NCBI GenBank assembly: GCA_900545265.1
Contig: UQYI01000007.1
Span: 33,629 to 97,628, forward strand
Length of the DNA: 64,000 bases
From: an uncultured Eubacteriales bacterium
GTDB lineage: Bacteria > Bacillota > Clostridia > Christensenellales > CAG-138
Direction of reading: 5' to 3'
Shown: piece by piece, positions 33,146 to 42,210 of the stretch
Layout of the letters: every line of letters begins with the position of its first letter
How positions within the stretch are numbered: the first letter of the stretch is position 1
Program-made: the position numbers and the translations under genes
Notes under the pieces: model-generated
Database searches by the model: none
What the model was told of the DNA's origin: nothing
Seen by the model: the letters and a program-made list of their open reading frames with translations, nothing else

Positions 33146-34264
33146 TTATTCCACAGTCGTTCTGATGGTCACCTTGTCTGCCACTTCTTCATAGGAAGGG
33201 GCATTGCCCTCCAGATCATATTCGGCAAAAACCAGCATATCCAGCAAATTCCGGTCTGCTACACCGTCTCCGTCCCTGTCTCCGCTGGGATGGTTGATGA
33301 TCTCACCCATAAATACCATGCGTACACTTTCGCCGCCATCCAGATTATAGGCTTCCACACACCCCAGGCTCTTCATGAGCTCCACCTGTTCATAATAGTT
33401 CATGCCGATGGAATACCCTTCTTTTCCCTGCCGTCCATCCACCAGTACCAGTACATAATGGCCGGGTTCATAGTATCCCAGCATGCAGCGTGGATGCCGG
33501 GTGGCATTTTCTTTATATCCATCTTTTGCCACGCCATCGCTGATAAAGATCGGGCCAAACTGCCACGCCTGCCATGCGCCGTTTTCCACAGCCTTTTTGT
33601 CATTGAATTTGGCCGCAGAATAGTCCATGGTCTTCATTTTTCCGTCTCTGTAAATTACGCAGATTTCCCTTGTCAGTTCCCGGCTGATACCCTTATACCT
33701 AACTCCGTTATGCAACGTCAATCCGTTATTATAAGAACCGGTAATTCCCAAAACAGCCCTTTCTCTTTGGCACATGCTGTCTGCCGACTCGGTTCCAGAG
33801 TTAAAATCCCCGTTTCCAAAGGCCGTGCGGAAGCTCCGGTAATTGCGCAGCCAAATATCCGCTACAAAATAGGTCAATACGTTCTCTTCATCCACCACTT
33901 TTTTGATGGCGATCCGCAGTTCATCGCTCTGATAGCTGTAGTCTGCATCCACACCCGTATCATAATCCGGGAAATTGGCGCACACGTCTCCCTCCTCCGG
34001 TTCCCGGGTAGGAGCAGGGGTGGGCGTATCCGTGGGGGCGGGGGTATCCGTCGGTACGGGAGTAGGTTCTTCCGTAGGTTCGGGCGTGGGGGCCTGGGTA
34101 GGTGCCTCGGTCGTAACGGGTTCTACCTGATCGTCTACCGTTTGAGGCGCCTGGGTATCCTGAACCGCTGCCTGCGGTTCACTCTGCTGCCCGGCACAGC
34201 CGGTAAGAACCAGCACTCCTGCCAGCAATGTGCAAAATATCTTTATAAGAAAACCGTGTTTCAT
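33146..34264 (-). CDS. phosphodiester glycosidase (NAGPA-domain) lipoprotein
   Basis: A 372-residue lipoprotein. Lipobox LVLTGC near residue 20, a long PT/EPT-rich linker (about 45-95), then an NAGPA-type domain that ends in the signature YNLDGGESVRMVF. The family removes GlcNAc from phosphodiester-linked sugars (N-acetylglucosamine-1-phosphodiester alpha-N-acetylglucosaminidase) and in bacteria is linked with teichoic acids or other wall polymers. The start at 34264 is chosen for GGAGG 5 nt upstream. A promoter TTGTGT-N17-TAAGAT lies upstream at about 34301-34335. Confidence 0.8.
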   Translation of the reverse strand: MKHGFLIKIFCTLLAGVLVLTGCAGQQSEPQAAVQDTQAPQTVDDQVEPVTTEAPTQAPTPEPTEEPTPVPTDTPAPTDTPTPAPTREPEEGDVCANFPDYDTGVDADYSYQSDELRIAIKKVVDEENVLTYFVADIWLRNYRSFRTAFGNGDFNSGTESADSMCQRERAVLGITGSYNNGLTLHNGVRYKGISRELTREICVIYRDGKMKTMDYSAAKFNDKKAVENGAWQAWQFGPIFISDGVAKDGYKENATRHPRCMLGYYEPGHYVLVLVDGRQGKEGYSIGMNYYEQVELMKSLGCVEAYNLDGGESVRMVFMGEIINHPSGDRDGDGVADRNLLDMLVFAEYDLEGNAPSYEEVADKVTIRTTVE

Positions 34265-34385
34265 CATTCCTCCTGTATGTTGCTGAGAAAATACGCTGAT
34301 ATTCATCTTATCACGGAACATTCTACCACACAAGGCGAAAAATGTACTTTTTACACTTTTATGACATTCCGCAAAGCATCTTTTC

Positions 34386-35486
34386 TTATTCCAGAAAATC
34401 CTTCAGCCGCTTGGAGCGGGAGGGATGCCGGAGTTTGCGCAGAGCCTTGGCTTCGATCTGCCGGATCCGTTCTCTGGTCACGTTGAACTCCTTCCCCACT
34501 TCCTCCAGCGTCCGGGCCTTGCCATCGTCCAGACCGTAACGCAGGCGCAGCACCTTGGCCTCCCGGGGCGTCAGGCTGTTCAAAACATCCATCAGCTGCT
34601 CCTTGAGCAGGGTGGAAGCCACGGCTTCGGCAGGAGCGGGCGCATCGTCATCCGGAATGAAGTCTCCCAAATGGGAATCGTCCTCTTCGCCGATAGGGGT
34701 TTCCAGAGATACCGGCTCCTGAGCAATCTTGATGATTTCCCGCACCTTCTCTTCAGAAATGCCCATTTCCTTGGCGATCTCATCGGGGCGGGGCTCCCTG
34801 CCGTACTCCTGTACCAGCTGCCGATTTACCCGGATAAGCTTGTTGATGGTTTCTACCATATGCACAGGGATCCGAATGGTCCTTGCCTGATCGGCAATGG
34901 CTCTGGTAATAGCCTGACGGATCCACCAGGTCGCATAAGTGGAGAACTTATAGCCTTTACGGTAGTCAAATTTTTCCACCGCCTTGATAAGCCCCAGGTT
35001 GCCCTCCTGGATCAGATCCAGAAACAGCATCCCGCGACCCACATACCGCTTGGCAATGGATACCACCAGCCTGAGGTTGGCCTCGGCCAGCTGGTGCTTG
35101 GCCTCCTCGTCTCCCTCAGCCATACGCTGGGCGATCTCTACCTCTTCCTGGGCGGTGAGCAGAGGTACCTTGCCGATCTCCTTGAGATACATACGCACGG
35201 GGTCGTCGATATTGATGCCTTCTGTGGCAGACAGCACCGCTTCCACCTCGGCGATCTCCTCGTTAATATCCTCGGGGACCTCTACATCCTCCACCACGTC
35301 GATGTTCATCTCTTCCAGAGCTTCGTAGACTTTCTCTATCTGCTCCTGATCCAGATCCTCTTCCTGAAGGGTCTCCATGATGGTCTTGTAGCTGAGAACG
35401 CCCTTTTGCTTGCCGGTTTCCAGCAGTTCCTGGATCTTGCTCTTCTGGGCTTCCTTGGTCTGGGTCTTTGCTTTGTTTTCGCTCAT
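34386..35486 (-). CDS. rpoD: primary sigma factor RpoD/SigA
   Basis: A 366-residue housekeeping sigma factor. Region 1.1-like N-terminus, 1.2 (DDPVRMYLKEIG), region 2 with NLRLVVSIAKRYVGRGMLF and YATWWIRQAI, region 3, and region 4 ending in VTRERIRQIEAKALRKLR. Length agrees with Firmicute SigA (about 370). AAGGAG precedes the ATG. It is the last gene of dgt-dnaG-rpoD. Confidence 0.97.
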   Translation of the reverse strand: MSENKAKTQTKEAQKSKIQELLETGKQKGVLSYKTIMETLQEEDLDQEQIEKVYEALEEMNIDVVEDVEVPEDINEEIAEVEAVLSATEGINIDDPVRMYLKEIGKVPLLTAQEEVEIAQRMAEGDEEAKHQLAEANLRLVVSIAKRYVGRGMLFLDLIQEGNLGLIKAVEKFDYRKGYKFSTYATWWIRQAITRAIADQARTIRIPVHMVETINKLIRVNRQLVQEYGREPRPDEIAKEMGISEEKVREIIKIAQEPVSLETPIGEEDDSHLGDFIPDDDAPAPAEAVASTLLKEQLMDVLNSLTPREAKVLRLRYGLDDGKARTLEEVGKEFNVTRERIRQIEAKALRKLRHPSRSKRLKDFLE

Positions 35487-35496
35487 ATGCCTCTCC

Positions 35497-37245
35497 TTAT
35501 TTGTTTGCGCGTATCAATGCGGTTATCTGTTTGAGCAGTTCTTTTTTTTCTTCCGGGGAAAGGGTCTCTTCCTTGAGCCGCTCCTGAAGAGAGCTGAGCT
35601 CCTCCCCGCTGTTCTTTTTTTCCAGCCGGCGTATGCACTCCCTGGCCGTCTGCACCGGGTCTTCCCAGGCGTTTTCCCCCTTCAGCAGAGCAGAAAGCTT
35701 TTCCGCCTCCTGCTTCTCTCGCCCGGCAATATAGGCGGCTAAAGAAAACTCCTTCTCCCCCATGCCTTGCAGCAATGTGCGGTACGCTTCCGTTTCCAGC
35801 AGTTCTTCCGCCGGCTCTCCTGCAAGAAGCGCATATACCTCCCGGCTCTGCAGGGCGCATTGGAGCAGCGTCCGTTCCAGCGCTTCCCGAGCGGTTTCTT
35901 CCTCCCGGGAGCGGCGGCGTCCCCCGATGGAGGGCAGCGGCTTTCCTGCCGCCAGCGGCAGGTGTTCACCCTGCATCCCCTGTGCCTTTAAAGCGGATAG
36001 CGGATAGCCTGTTTTTTCGGCAACGTATCGATAATACCGCTCCTGCTCCAAGGGCTGCAGCGAAGCAACATAAGCGCAGGCTTCCTTTGCGTATTGCTCC
36101 CGCTGGTCCTCGTTGCCCATATCCCGGCCCCCGGCCATGGAATCCAGTTTAAAGGCGCTGAGCGTCAATGCCGAGCTTTTCAATCGCTCAAAGCCTTCCC
36201 GGCCATATCTGCCTGCAAATTCATCCGGATCCAGGTCATCCGGAAACACAATGACCTTCACCGACAGCCCCTCTCCTGAAAGAATATCCAGCCCCCGGAT
36301 GGTGGCATGCTGCCCGGCCGAATCCCCGTCATAGGCAATATACACCTGCTGAACGTATCGCTTCAGCAGCCGGGCCTGCTGGACGGTAAGCGCCGTTCCC
36401 AAACTGGCCACGGCATTGCGTACTCCTGCCTTATACAGGCCGATAACGTCCATATACCCTTCTACCATGACGATATCGCTGAGCTTTTCTCCCTTCAGCA
36501 GATGCAGGCCATACAGGTTGTTGCGCTTGTTATACAGGAGCGTATCCCCGGTGTTCAGATACTTGGGCTTGGAATCATCCAGCACCCGGCCCCCGAATCC
36601 CAGCACCTGACCGTCTATGCCCTGAATGGGGAAGATCAGCCGGTTTCGATATACATCGTAGGAGCGGCCTTTTTCCCGGTTCAGCACCAGCAGCCCTGCG
36701 TCTTCCAGTTCTTTCTGGCTGTAGCCCGCCTGCATAAGATGGTTCTTCAGCAGATCCCAGCTCTCCGGTGCATATCCTATGCCAAAGCGCAACAGGATCT
36801 CTTTATTCATCCCCCGCTTCTGCGCATACAGCCTTCCCGGCTGCCCCAGGGGGCCCAGCAGCTGCTGGCAGAAAAACCGTGCGGCCAAACGGTTGGCCTC
36901 CTGCAAGCGGCGCCGGTATGCCCGCTTCCTTTGCAGTTCGGCATCATTCTGTTCTTCCGGAAGCTCCATATGCGCCCGTTCCGCCAGAAAACGCACGGCT
37001 TCTCCGTAAGTAAGCTTCTCCATATCCATAATGAACTGGATCACCGTGCCCCCGGCGTGGCAGCCAAAGCAGTAAAACAGCTGCTTGTCCGGCGAAACGG
37101 AAAAAGAGGGCGTTTTCTCTCCGTGCAGGGGACATAGGCCCCAGAGCTTGCGGCCCTTGGGCTTGAGCTCCACATAGGAAGAGATCACGTCCGCTATATC
37201 ATTTTTAGACAGCAGCTCATCCAGCCACTGGGTAGGAAATGCCAA
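35497..37245 (-). CDS. dnaG: DNA primase
   Basis: A 582-residue primase that makes RNA primers for replication. N-terminal zinc finger CPLH-x(n)-CFGC (about 40-63), then the RNA-polymerase basic domain RFGIGYAPESWDLL and the TOPRIM core VMVEGYMDVIGL and YDGDSAGQHA with its acidic metal-binding residues. The C-terminal helical part is variable. The start is probably TTG at 37245 (SLAFPTQWLDELL), with AAAGG eight bases upstream; longer reading has no homology. 10-nt gap to rpoD. Confidence 0.94.
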   Translation of the reverse strand: MAFPTQWLDELLSKNDIADVISSYVELKPKGRKLWGLCPLHGEKTPSFSVSPDKQLFYCFGCHAGGTVIQFIMDMEKLTYGEAVRFLAERAHMELPEEQNDAELQRKRAYRRRLQEANRLAARFFCQQLLGPLGQPGRLYAQKRGMNKEILLRFGIGYAPESWDLLKNHLMQAGYSQKELEDAGLLVLNREKGRSYDVYRNRLIFPIQGIDGQVLGFGGRVLDDSKPKYLNTGDTLLYNKRNNLYGLHLLKGEKLSDIVMVEGYMDVIGLYKAGVRNAVASLGTALTVQQARLLKRYVQQVYIAYDGDSAGQHATIRGLDILSGEGLSVKVIVFPDDLDPDEFAGRYGREGFERLKSSALTLSAFKLDSMAGGRDMGNEDQREQYAKEACAYVASLQPLEQERYYRYVAEKTGYPLSALKAQGMQGEHLPLAAGKPLPSIGGRRRSREEETAREALERTLLQCALQSREVYALLAGEPAEELLETEAYRTLLQGMGEKEFSLAAYIAGREKQEAEKLSALLKGENAWEDPVQTARECIRRLEKKNSGEELSSLQERLKEETLSPEEKKELLKQITALIRANK

Positions 37246-37342
37246 TGAGTATCGCCTTTCTTTATAAATTCTTCCGGCTTTATGTTTATACGACAAAAAG
37301 GGATTTATTCCTTTATTTTTTGTCGAAATCCAGTATATGTCT

Positions 37343-38350
37343 TTAGTTCCAGGCTTTAGGCACGAACAGCCGCTGATAATCGGCAATAGCGTAAGTATCG
37401 GTCATACAGGCGATGAAGTCTGCGGCAATGCGCTCTTCCCCGTCTTCCTCCCTGTACAGAAGAAATTCCTCCGGCAGTTCTTCCACATGGTGCAGATAAT
37501 GGCGGTACAGCTGCTCCACCACATATTTGGCCTTATCCTCCTCCCCTTTGGCCACGGGGTTGAAGTATACGGCACTGAACATGAAGGAACGGAGCTCCTC
37601 AAACCGTTCCCGGGCCTGCGGGGTAAAATCCACCCGGTCGGAATTGGCGCAATGGCTGACAATATCCGAGATCATGCTGTTGATGCGCTTGGAATGAGTC
37701 TCCCCAAAGAATTTCCGGCAGGAAAGAGGGATCTCCTCCGCCTTCAGCACCCCGGCCCGGATAGCATCGTCAATATCGTGATTCACATAGGCGATCTGGT
37801 CAGACAGGCAGAGCACCTGTCCCTCCACGGTGCCGGGATGCCCGCGTCTGGAATGGTTCACAATACCGTCCCGTACCTCCCAGGTAAGGTTCAGTCCCCG
37901 ACCGTCCTTTTCCAGCTTATCCACCACCCGCAGGCTCTGGCTGCTGTGCACAAATCCCCCGGGCACCAGCTGGTTGAGCACCGCCTCCCCTGCATGGCCA
38001 AAGGGTGTATGCCCCAAATCGTGCCCCAAAGCCATGGCCTCCGTCAGATCTTCGTTGAGTCGCAGTGCCCGGGCAATGGTCCGGGCGATCTGCGAAACCT
38101 CCAGAGTATGCGTCAACCGGGTACGGTAATGATCTCCCCGGGGCGCCAGAAAGACCTGGGTTTTATGCTTCAGCCGCCGAAAGGATTTGCAGTGAATGAT
38201 CCTGTCCCTGTCCCGGACAAAACAGGTGCGCAAAGGACATTCCTCTACAGGTCTTTCCCTTCCCCGGCTGTTTACGGCCAAAACGGCATGGGGCGAGAGG
38301 GTCTGTTTTTCCAGTTCCTCCCAGTGCTTGCGGATCTCGCCGTTTTCCAT
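37343..38350 (-). CDS. dgt: dGTP triphosphohydrolase-like HD protein
   Basis: A 335-residue HD-domain enzyme that splits dNTPs into nucleoside and triphosphate. HD motif residues are seen in RLTHTLEVSQIAR and ALGHDLGHTPFGHAGE, with a further conserved Asp in CLSDQIAYVNHDIDD. AAAGGAGC precedes the ATG at 38350. dgt-dnaG-rpoD is a common gene order in Clostridia. Confidence 0.92.
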   Translation of the reverse strand: MENGEIRKHWEELEKQTLSPHAVLAVNSRGRERPVEECPLRTCFVRDRDRIIHCKSFRRLKHKTQVFLAPRGDHYRTRLTHTLEVSQIARTIARALRLNEDLTEAMALGHDLGHTPFGHAGEAVLNQLVPGGFVHSSQSLRVVDKLEKDGRGLNLTWEVRDGIVNHSRRGHPGTVEGQVLCLSDQIAYVNHDIDDAIRAGVLKAEEIPLSCRKFFGETHSKRINSMISDIVSHCANSDRVDFTPQARERFEELRSFMFSAVYFNPVAKGEEDKAKYVVEQLYRHYLHHVEELPEEFLLYREEDGEERIAADFIACMTDTYAIADYQRLFVPKAWN

Positions 38351-38769
38351 GGCTGCGCTCCTTTCGCCCATCAGGCAAATTTTTCTTAATATAAAATACG
38401 ACGCCGAAATCATCTTTCCCTTTATTTTCCCGGATTCTCTATAAAAAACGGGTCTCATAGGGTCTATTTTCTGCAAACGCTCTCTTCCTGTAAAATATCG
38501 GTCAAGAATCCTTACATCTCTATAGAATGTGCAGGGCAGATGACATGATATGTTGATCCGCAAGATGTAGATATTTGCGTGATTTGCCTGCATCAAAAAT
38601 TCGGGACGTCTATAAAAGCGCTTTCAGTTTATCAGAAAATATATTAAATGATTCATCAAAGAGACTGTCGGAAAACCCGGTTGCCTTTTATGATATTTCA
38701 AAAGGCAAACAGCAACAAACGTCCGGAAAGAAACCCTTTCCGGACGTTTGGAGTATCTGTTCACCGAAT
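38351..38769. other. intergenic region of about 420 bases
   Basis: Lies between dgt and the end of the feoAB unit, both on the minus strand. I see no credible gene. It holds the feo terminator (38717-38749) and must hold the dgt promoter; no pair of -35/-10 boxes stands out. Slightly AT-rich. Confidence 0.4.
38717..38749 (-). terminator. terminator of the feoAB unit
   Basis: Perfect 14-bp stem AAACGTCCGGAAAG/CTTTCCGGACGTTT with a 5-nt loop (AAACC); no long U-run but T-rich sequence follows on the minus strand. Confidence 0.65.
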
Positions 38770-38937
38770 TCACTTTTTACTGCCGCCGCAGTGCGTTTTC
38801 TGCTTTTTCTCACAGCCCGGGCAGCCGCCCCGGCATTCCCGGCAGGAGCCGCATTTTCCGTCTTTATGATACGCCCGCAGCGCCAGAAATGCCAGCAGTA
38901 CCAACACTCCCAGCAATATCCAGGAAACCAGGTTCAT
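38770..38937 (-). CDS. FeoB-associated Cys-rich membrane protein
   Basis: A 55-residue protein: one helix (LVSWILLGVLVLLAFLAL) and a Cys-rich tail CGSCRECRGGCPGCE followed by THCGGSKK. This is the small FeoB-associated protein family, which may bind iron near the transporter. It starts 1 nt after the feoB stop, which shows coupling. Confidence 0.85.
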   Translation of the reverse strand: MNLVSWILLGVLVLLAFLALRAYHKDGKCGSCRECRGGCPGCEKKQKTHCGGSKK

Positions 38938-38938
38938 C

Positions 38939-41290
38939 CTATACCCCCAGGAGCAGCAGCAGTGTCCGGCACAGAAAAGCAAAGATCCAGGCCAGTGCGC
39001 ACTGGAAAAGAACTGTTAACGCAGCCCAACGTGGACCCAGTTCCCGGCGAATAGAGGCGATTGCCGCCACACAGGGGGTATACAGCAGACAGAACACCAG
39101 CAGCGCCCCGGCTCCAGCCGGTGCAATGACCTGCGTCAACGCCGTACCTGAAGCAAAAAGCACGTTTAGAGTGGAAACCACGCTTTCTTTTGCCATAAAT
39201 CCGGCTATAAGCGCCGTGCAGATACGCCAGTCGCCAAAGCCCAAAGGCCGGAATACAGGGGCCAGAAATCCCGCCAGCCCCGCCAGAATGCTGTTGCGGG
39301 AATCCGTTACCCGATCCAGCCTGAGGCTGAAGGTCTGCAAAAACCATATGACCATCGAAGCCAGAAAAATCACCGTAAACGCCCGGTGCAGAAAATCTTT
39401 TGCCTTATCCCACAGCAGCAGCGCTACGTTTTTTATACCGGGCAGACGGTAGTTGGGCAGTTCCATCACGAAGGGCACCGCATTGCCTTTGAAAAGCGTA
39501 TTTTTGGATATATAGGCCGCCAGTATACCGATCAGTATGCCCAGCAGATACAATCCCACCATGATCAGACCGGAATATTTTGGGAAAAACAGATGGGTAA
39601 AAAAACCGTAAATTGGCAGCTTGGCCGTGCAGCTCATAAAGGGAGTCAGCAGGATCGTCATTTTTCTGTCCCGTGCACTGGGCAGCGTACGGCTGGCCAT
39701 AACCCCCGGCACCGTGCAGCCAAAGCCAATAAGCATTGGTACAATGCTCCTGCCGGAGAGCCCCAGCTTTCTTAGCGGCTTATCCATAACGAAGGCGATC
39801 CGGGCCATGTACCCCGTATCCTCCAGCAGGGAAAGAAAGAAGAAAAGCACCACGATAATGGGCAGAAAACTCAGTACACTGCCCACCCCAGTGAAAACCC
39901 CGTCTATCAGCAGGGAATGTAATGTGGGATTGACCTGCCAGGCGGTAAGCACTCCATCGGCCCAAAGGGTAAAGGCCTGAATCCCCTGTTCCAGCAGTCC
40001 CTGCAAAAAGGCGCCGATCACATTAAAAGTCAGGTAGAATACCAGCCCCATAATGGCAATAAAAGCCGGAACGGCCGTATACCGCCCCGTCAACACCCGA
40101 TCTATGCGCTGGCTGCGGCTATGCTCCTTGCTTTCGTGGGGCTGAATAACAGTTTTGTCTACCAAACTGCCGATAAAGGCAAAACGCATGTCCGCAACGG
40201 CTGCCTTCCTGTCCATCCCCCGTTCCTGTTCCATTTGGGTGATGATATGTTCCAGCATCTCCCGCTCGTTTTCTGTGAGTTTTAGGGCATTTTCTACCAG
40301 TTCATCCCCTTCGATGAGTTTTCCGGCCGCAAAACGAAGGGGAATCCCCGCCTCTTTGGCATGATCTTCCACCAGGTGCATGATGCCGTGCAGCGCCCTG
40401 TGTACGGCTCCGCTGTGATCCTGTGCGCTGCAATAATCCTGCGGCACGGGTTTCTCCTGATAATAGGCAATATGCAAAGCATGACGAACAAGTTCTTCAA
40501 TGCCTTCGTTTTTGGCGGCGGAAATAGGCACCACCGGGATGCCCAGCAGCGCCTCCATGGCGTTAATATTTACGGAGCCCCCGTTTCCCCGAAGCTCGTC
40601 CATCATATTCAGGGCCAGCACCATGGGCACATTCAGCTCCAGCAGCTGCATGGTCAGGTACAGATTCCGTTCCAGATTGGTGGCATCGGCAATGTTTATG
40701 ATGCAGCAGGGCTTTTCCTGCAAAATGAACTCCCGGGTGACGATCTCTTCTGCGGAATAAGGAGAAAGCGAGTAGATCCCCGGCAGATCCGTGACCTCCG
40801 TATCCGGATGGCCTTTGATCGCACCGCTTTTTCTGTCTACGGTGACGCCGGGAAAGTTCCCCACATGCTGGTTGGAGCCTGTAAGCTGATTAAACAGGGT
40901 AGTCTTGCCGCAGTTCTGATTTCCTGCCAAAGCGAAGGTCAGCCTGGTCCCTCTGGGCAGGGGCGAAGCCTGGGCCTTATCGTGAAAGCGGCCTTCCTCC
41001 CCTAATCCGGGATGCTCCAAAGACAGCAGCGTGACCTTTTCCTCCTCCCGTTCCGGAACCTCTCCCTCCAAGGGTTCTATTTCTATTTTCTCTGCATCCG
41101 CCAGGCGAAGCGTCAGTTCATAACTGTGGATCCGCAGCTCCATGGGATCTCCCATGGGTGCCAGCTTGATCAGTGTAACTCTGGCACCTGGAAGCACCCC
41201 CATATCCAGAAAATGCTGCCGCAGAGAGCCTTCGCCCCCTACAGACAGGATGCGCGCCGACTGCCCTGGTGCCAGATCCTTTAATGTCAT
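38939..41290 (-). CDS. feoB: ferrous iron transporter FeoAB fusion
   Basis: A 783-residue iron(II) importer. Residues 1-75 are a FeoA domain (SH3-like, LKDLAPGQSARILSVGG), followed by a ~35-residue linker and the FeoB G-protein domain: P-loop GNQNCGKTT (123-131), NFPGVTVDRKSG, DLPGIYSLSPYS and NMMDELRG. Then the membrane part with two Gate regions (LSFLPIIVVLFFFLSLLEDTGYMAR; GFGCTVPGVMASR, which carries the conserved Cys). FeoA and FeoB are usually separate; fusions occur in some anaerobes. AAAGGGGCGG precedes the ATG. Confidence 0.94.
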   Translation of the reverse strand: MTLKDLAPGQSARILSVGGEGSLRQHFLDMGVLPGARVTLIKLAPMGDPMELRIHSYELTLRLADAEKIEIEPLEGEVPEREEEKVTLLSLEHPGLGEEGRFHDKAQASPLPRGTRLTFALAGNQNCGKTTLFNQLTGSNQHVGNFPGVTVDRKSGAIKGHPDTEVTDLPGIYSLSPYSAEEIVTREFILQEKPCCIINIADATNLERNLYLTMQLLELNVPMVLALNMMDELRGNGGSVNINAMEALLGIPVVPISAAKNEGIEELVRHALHIAYYQEKPVPQDYCSAQDHSGAVHRALHGIMHLVEDHAKEAGIPLRFAAGKLIEGDELVENALKLTENEREMLEHIITQMEQERGMDRKAAVADMRFAFIGSLVDKTVIQPHESKEHSRSQRIDRVLTGRYTAVPAFIAIMGLVFYLTFNVIGAFLQGLLEQGIQAFTLWADGVLTAWQVNPTLHSLLIDGVFTGVGSVLSFLPIIVVLFFFLSLLEDTGYMARIAFVMDKPLRKLGLSGRSIVPMLIGFGCTVPGVMASRTLPSARDRKMTILLTPFMSCTAKLPIYGFFTHLFFPKYSGLIMVGLYLLGILIGILAAYISKNTLFKGNAVPFVMELPNYRLPGIKNVALLLWDKAKDFLHRAFTVIFLASMVIWFLQTFSLRLDRVTDSRNSILAGLAGFLAPVFRPLGFGDWRICTALIAGFMAKESVVSTLNVLFASGTALTQVIAPAGAGALLVFCLLYTPCVAAIASIRRELGPRWAALTVLFQCALAWIFAFLCRTLLLLLGV

Positions 41291-41316
41291 ATTTCCGCCC
41301 CTTTGCTCCTCTTTTT

Positions 41317-41332
41317 GTTAGGTTTGCCTAAC
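41317..41332 (-). promoter_or_regulatory. DtxR/IdeR-type operator of feoAB
   Basis: GTTAGG-TTTG-CCTAAC, a perfect 6-bp inverted repeat close to the TTAGGTTAGCCTAACCTAA type bound by iron-dependent DtxR-family repressors. It sits just after the -10 box, over the start of transcription, so metal-loaded repressor would block feoAB. Confidence 0.75.
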
Positions 41333-41972
41333 TATGTATATAGTATACACTCTCCGAGGACCTTGTCAATGGGCAGCGACCCGCCTTACCATATCCCTGC
41401 TGAAATACACCCCGCAGCATAGACGGAATGTGAATGTCCGGAAGATCTGTACATACCTGTGTCGTACCCCGAAACGGCCCGAAATAGGACGGTGTGAACT
41501 CGCTCCATCCCAAAGACAACGTTGCATAGGATTGGCCGCGCTTTAGGCGGCGGCAGAACATTTCCTGATATGCGTGACCCGGCGCGGTTGTTTTGCGGTC
41601 CCATTGCTGTGCCTTTTGGGGAAATTTTGCTTTATCCGGATTAAGAATTACATCGGCATAGAGCCGATAGCATACATCTGTCAGCACCGTTGCGTAAAGC
41701 TGATAGTTATTGCCCTTTTTGATGGAATCACTCTTGCGCAGGGGTCCACCATAGTTGGTAACATAGGAATGGTATTGTGGGACAGAGCAAAGCTCCACCT
41801 TCCGGGGAATAATCAGAACCGCAGGTCCCCAGAGAATGCTCTCAAAAAGGCCACGAACCGAGGAATAGGTCGGAGCCGGATAGCTACAAGGCGAGTCGCC
41901 GCAGTCCGGTCTGGTCCACATCGCTGTGTTCCCGGCAATCTCCATTTCAACGGGGTATGTTTTATACACCAT
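41328..41972 (-). pseudogene. cas5: orphan CRISPR-associated protein Cas5 (type I-C-like), C-terminus broken
   Basis: A 214-residue protein with the N-terminal RAMP fold of Cas5 from type I-C systems: VEMEIAGNTAMWTRPD, APTYSSVRGLFESILWGP, and later MFCRRLKRGQSYATLSLGW with SYFGPF. In I-C, Cas5 processes crRNA and is part of Cascade. The last ~18 residues (after GVFQQGYGK) do not fit Cas5 and read into the feoAB promoter, so the true end was lost. No cas3, cas8, cas7, cas1/2 or repeat array is near. AAAGGAGC precedes the ATG, and a consensus promoter is intact upstream. Confidence 0.75.
41342..41369 (-). promoter_or_regulatory. sigma-A promoter of feoAB
   Basis: Minus strand TTGACA (41364-41369), 16-bp spacer, TATACT (41342-41347): near-consensus. 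It lies inside the 3' end of the broken cas5 reading frame. Confidence 0.8.
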
Positions 41973-42025
41973 TGCACCATGCTCCTTTGCTGCGTATTTT
42001 GTATTTTGATCTGTGATTTAATTAC

Positions 42026-42054
42026 ATCATAGTAATATTTTCAGATAATGTCAA
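42026..42054 (-). promoter_or_regulatory. sigma-A promoter of cas5
   Basis: Minus strand TTGACA (42049-42054), 17-bp spacer, TATGAT (42026-42031), about 50 bp before the cas5 start. Confidence 0.75.
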
Positions 42055-42210
42055 TTTGTTGTATGCCAGGCATATGATATTGGTGATGTCATCATGAAAG
42101 TTTGTCGACAATTATTCTCTTACTTGTAATTGCGTTTTCTCAGAATAATCTTGTTTCTTTCCTTGGCGCCTTTTCAAATAGATTCCGATCCGTTATAATA
42201 TATTTATTAA

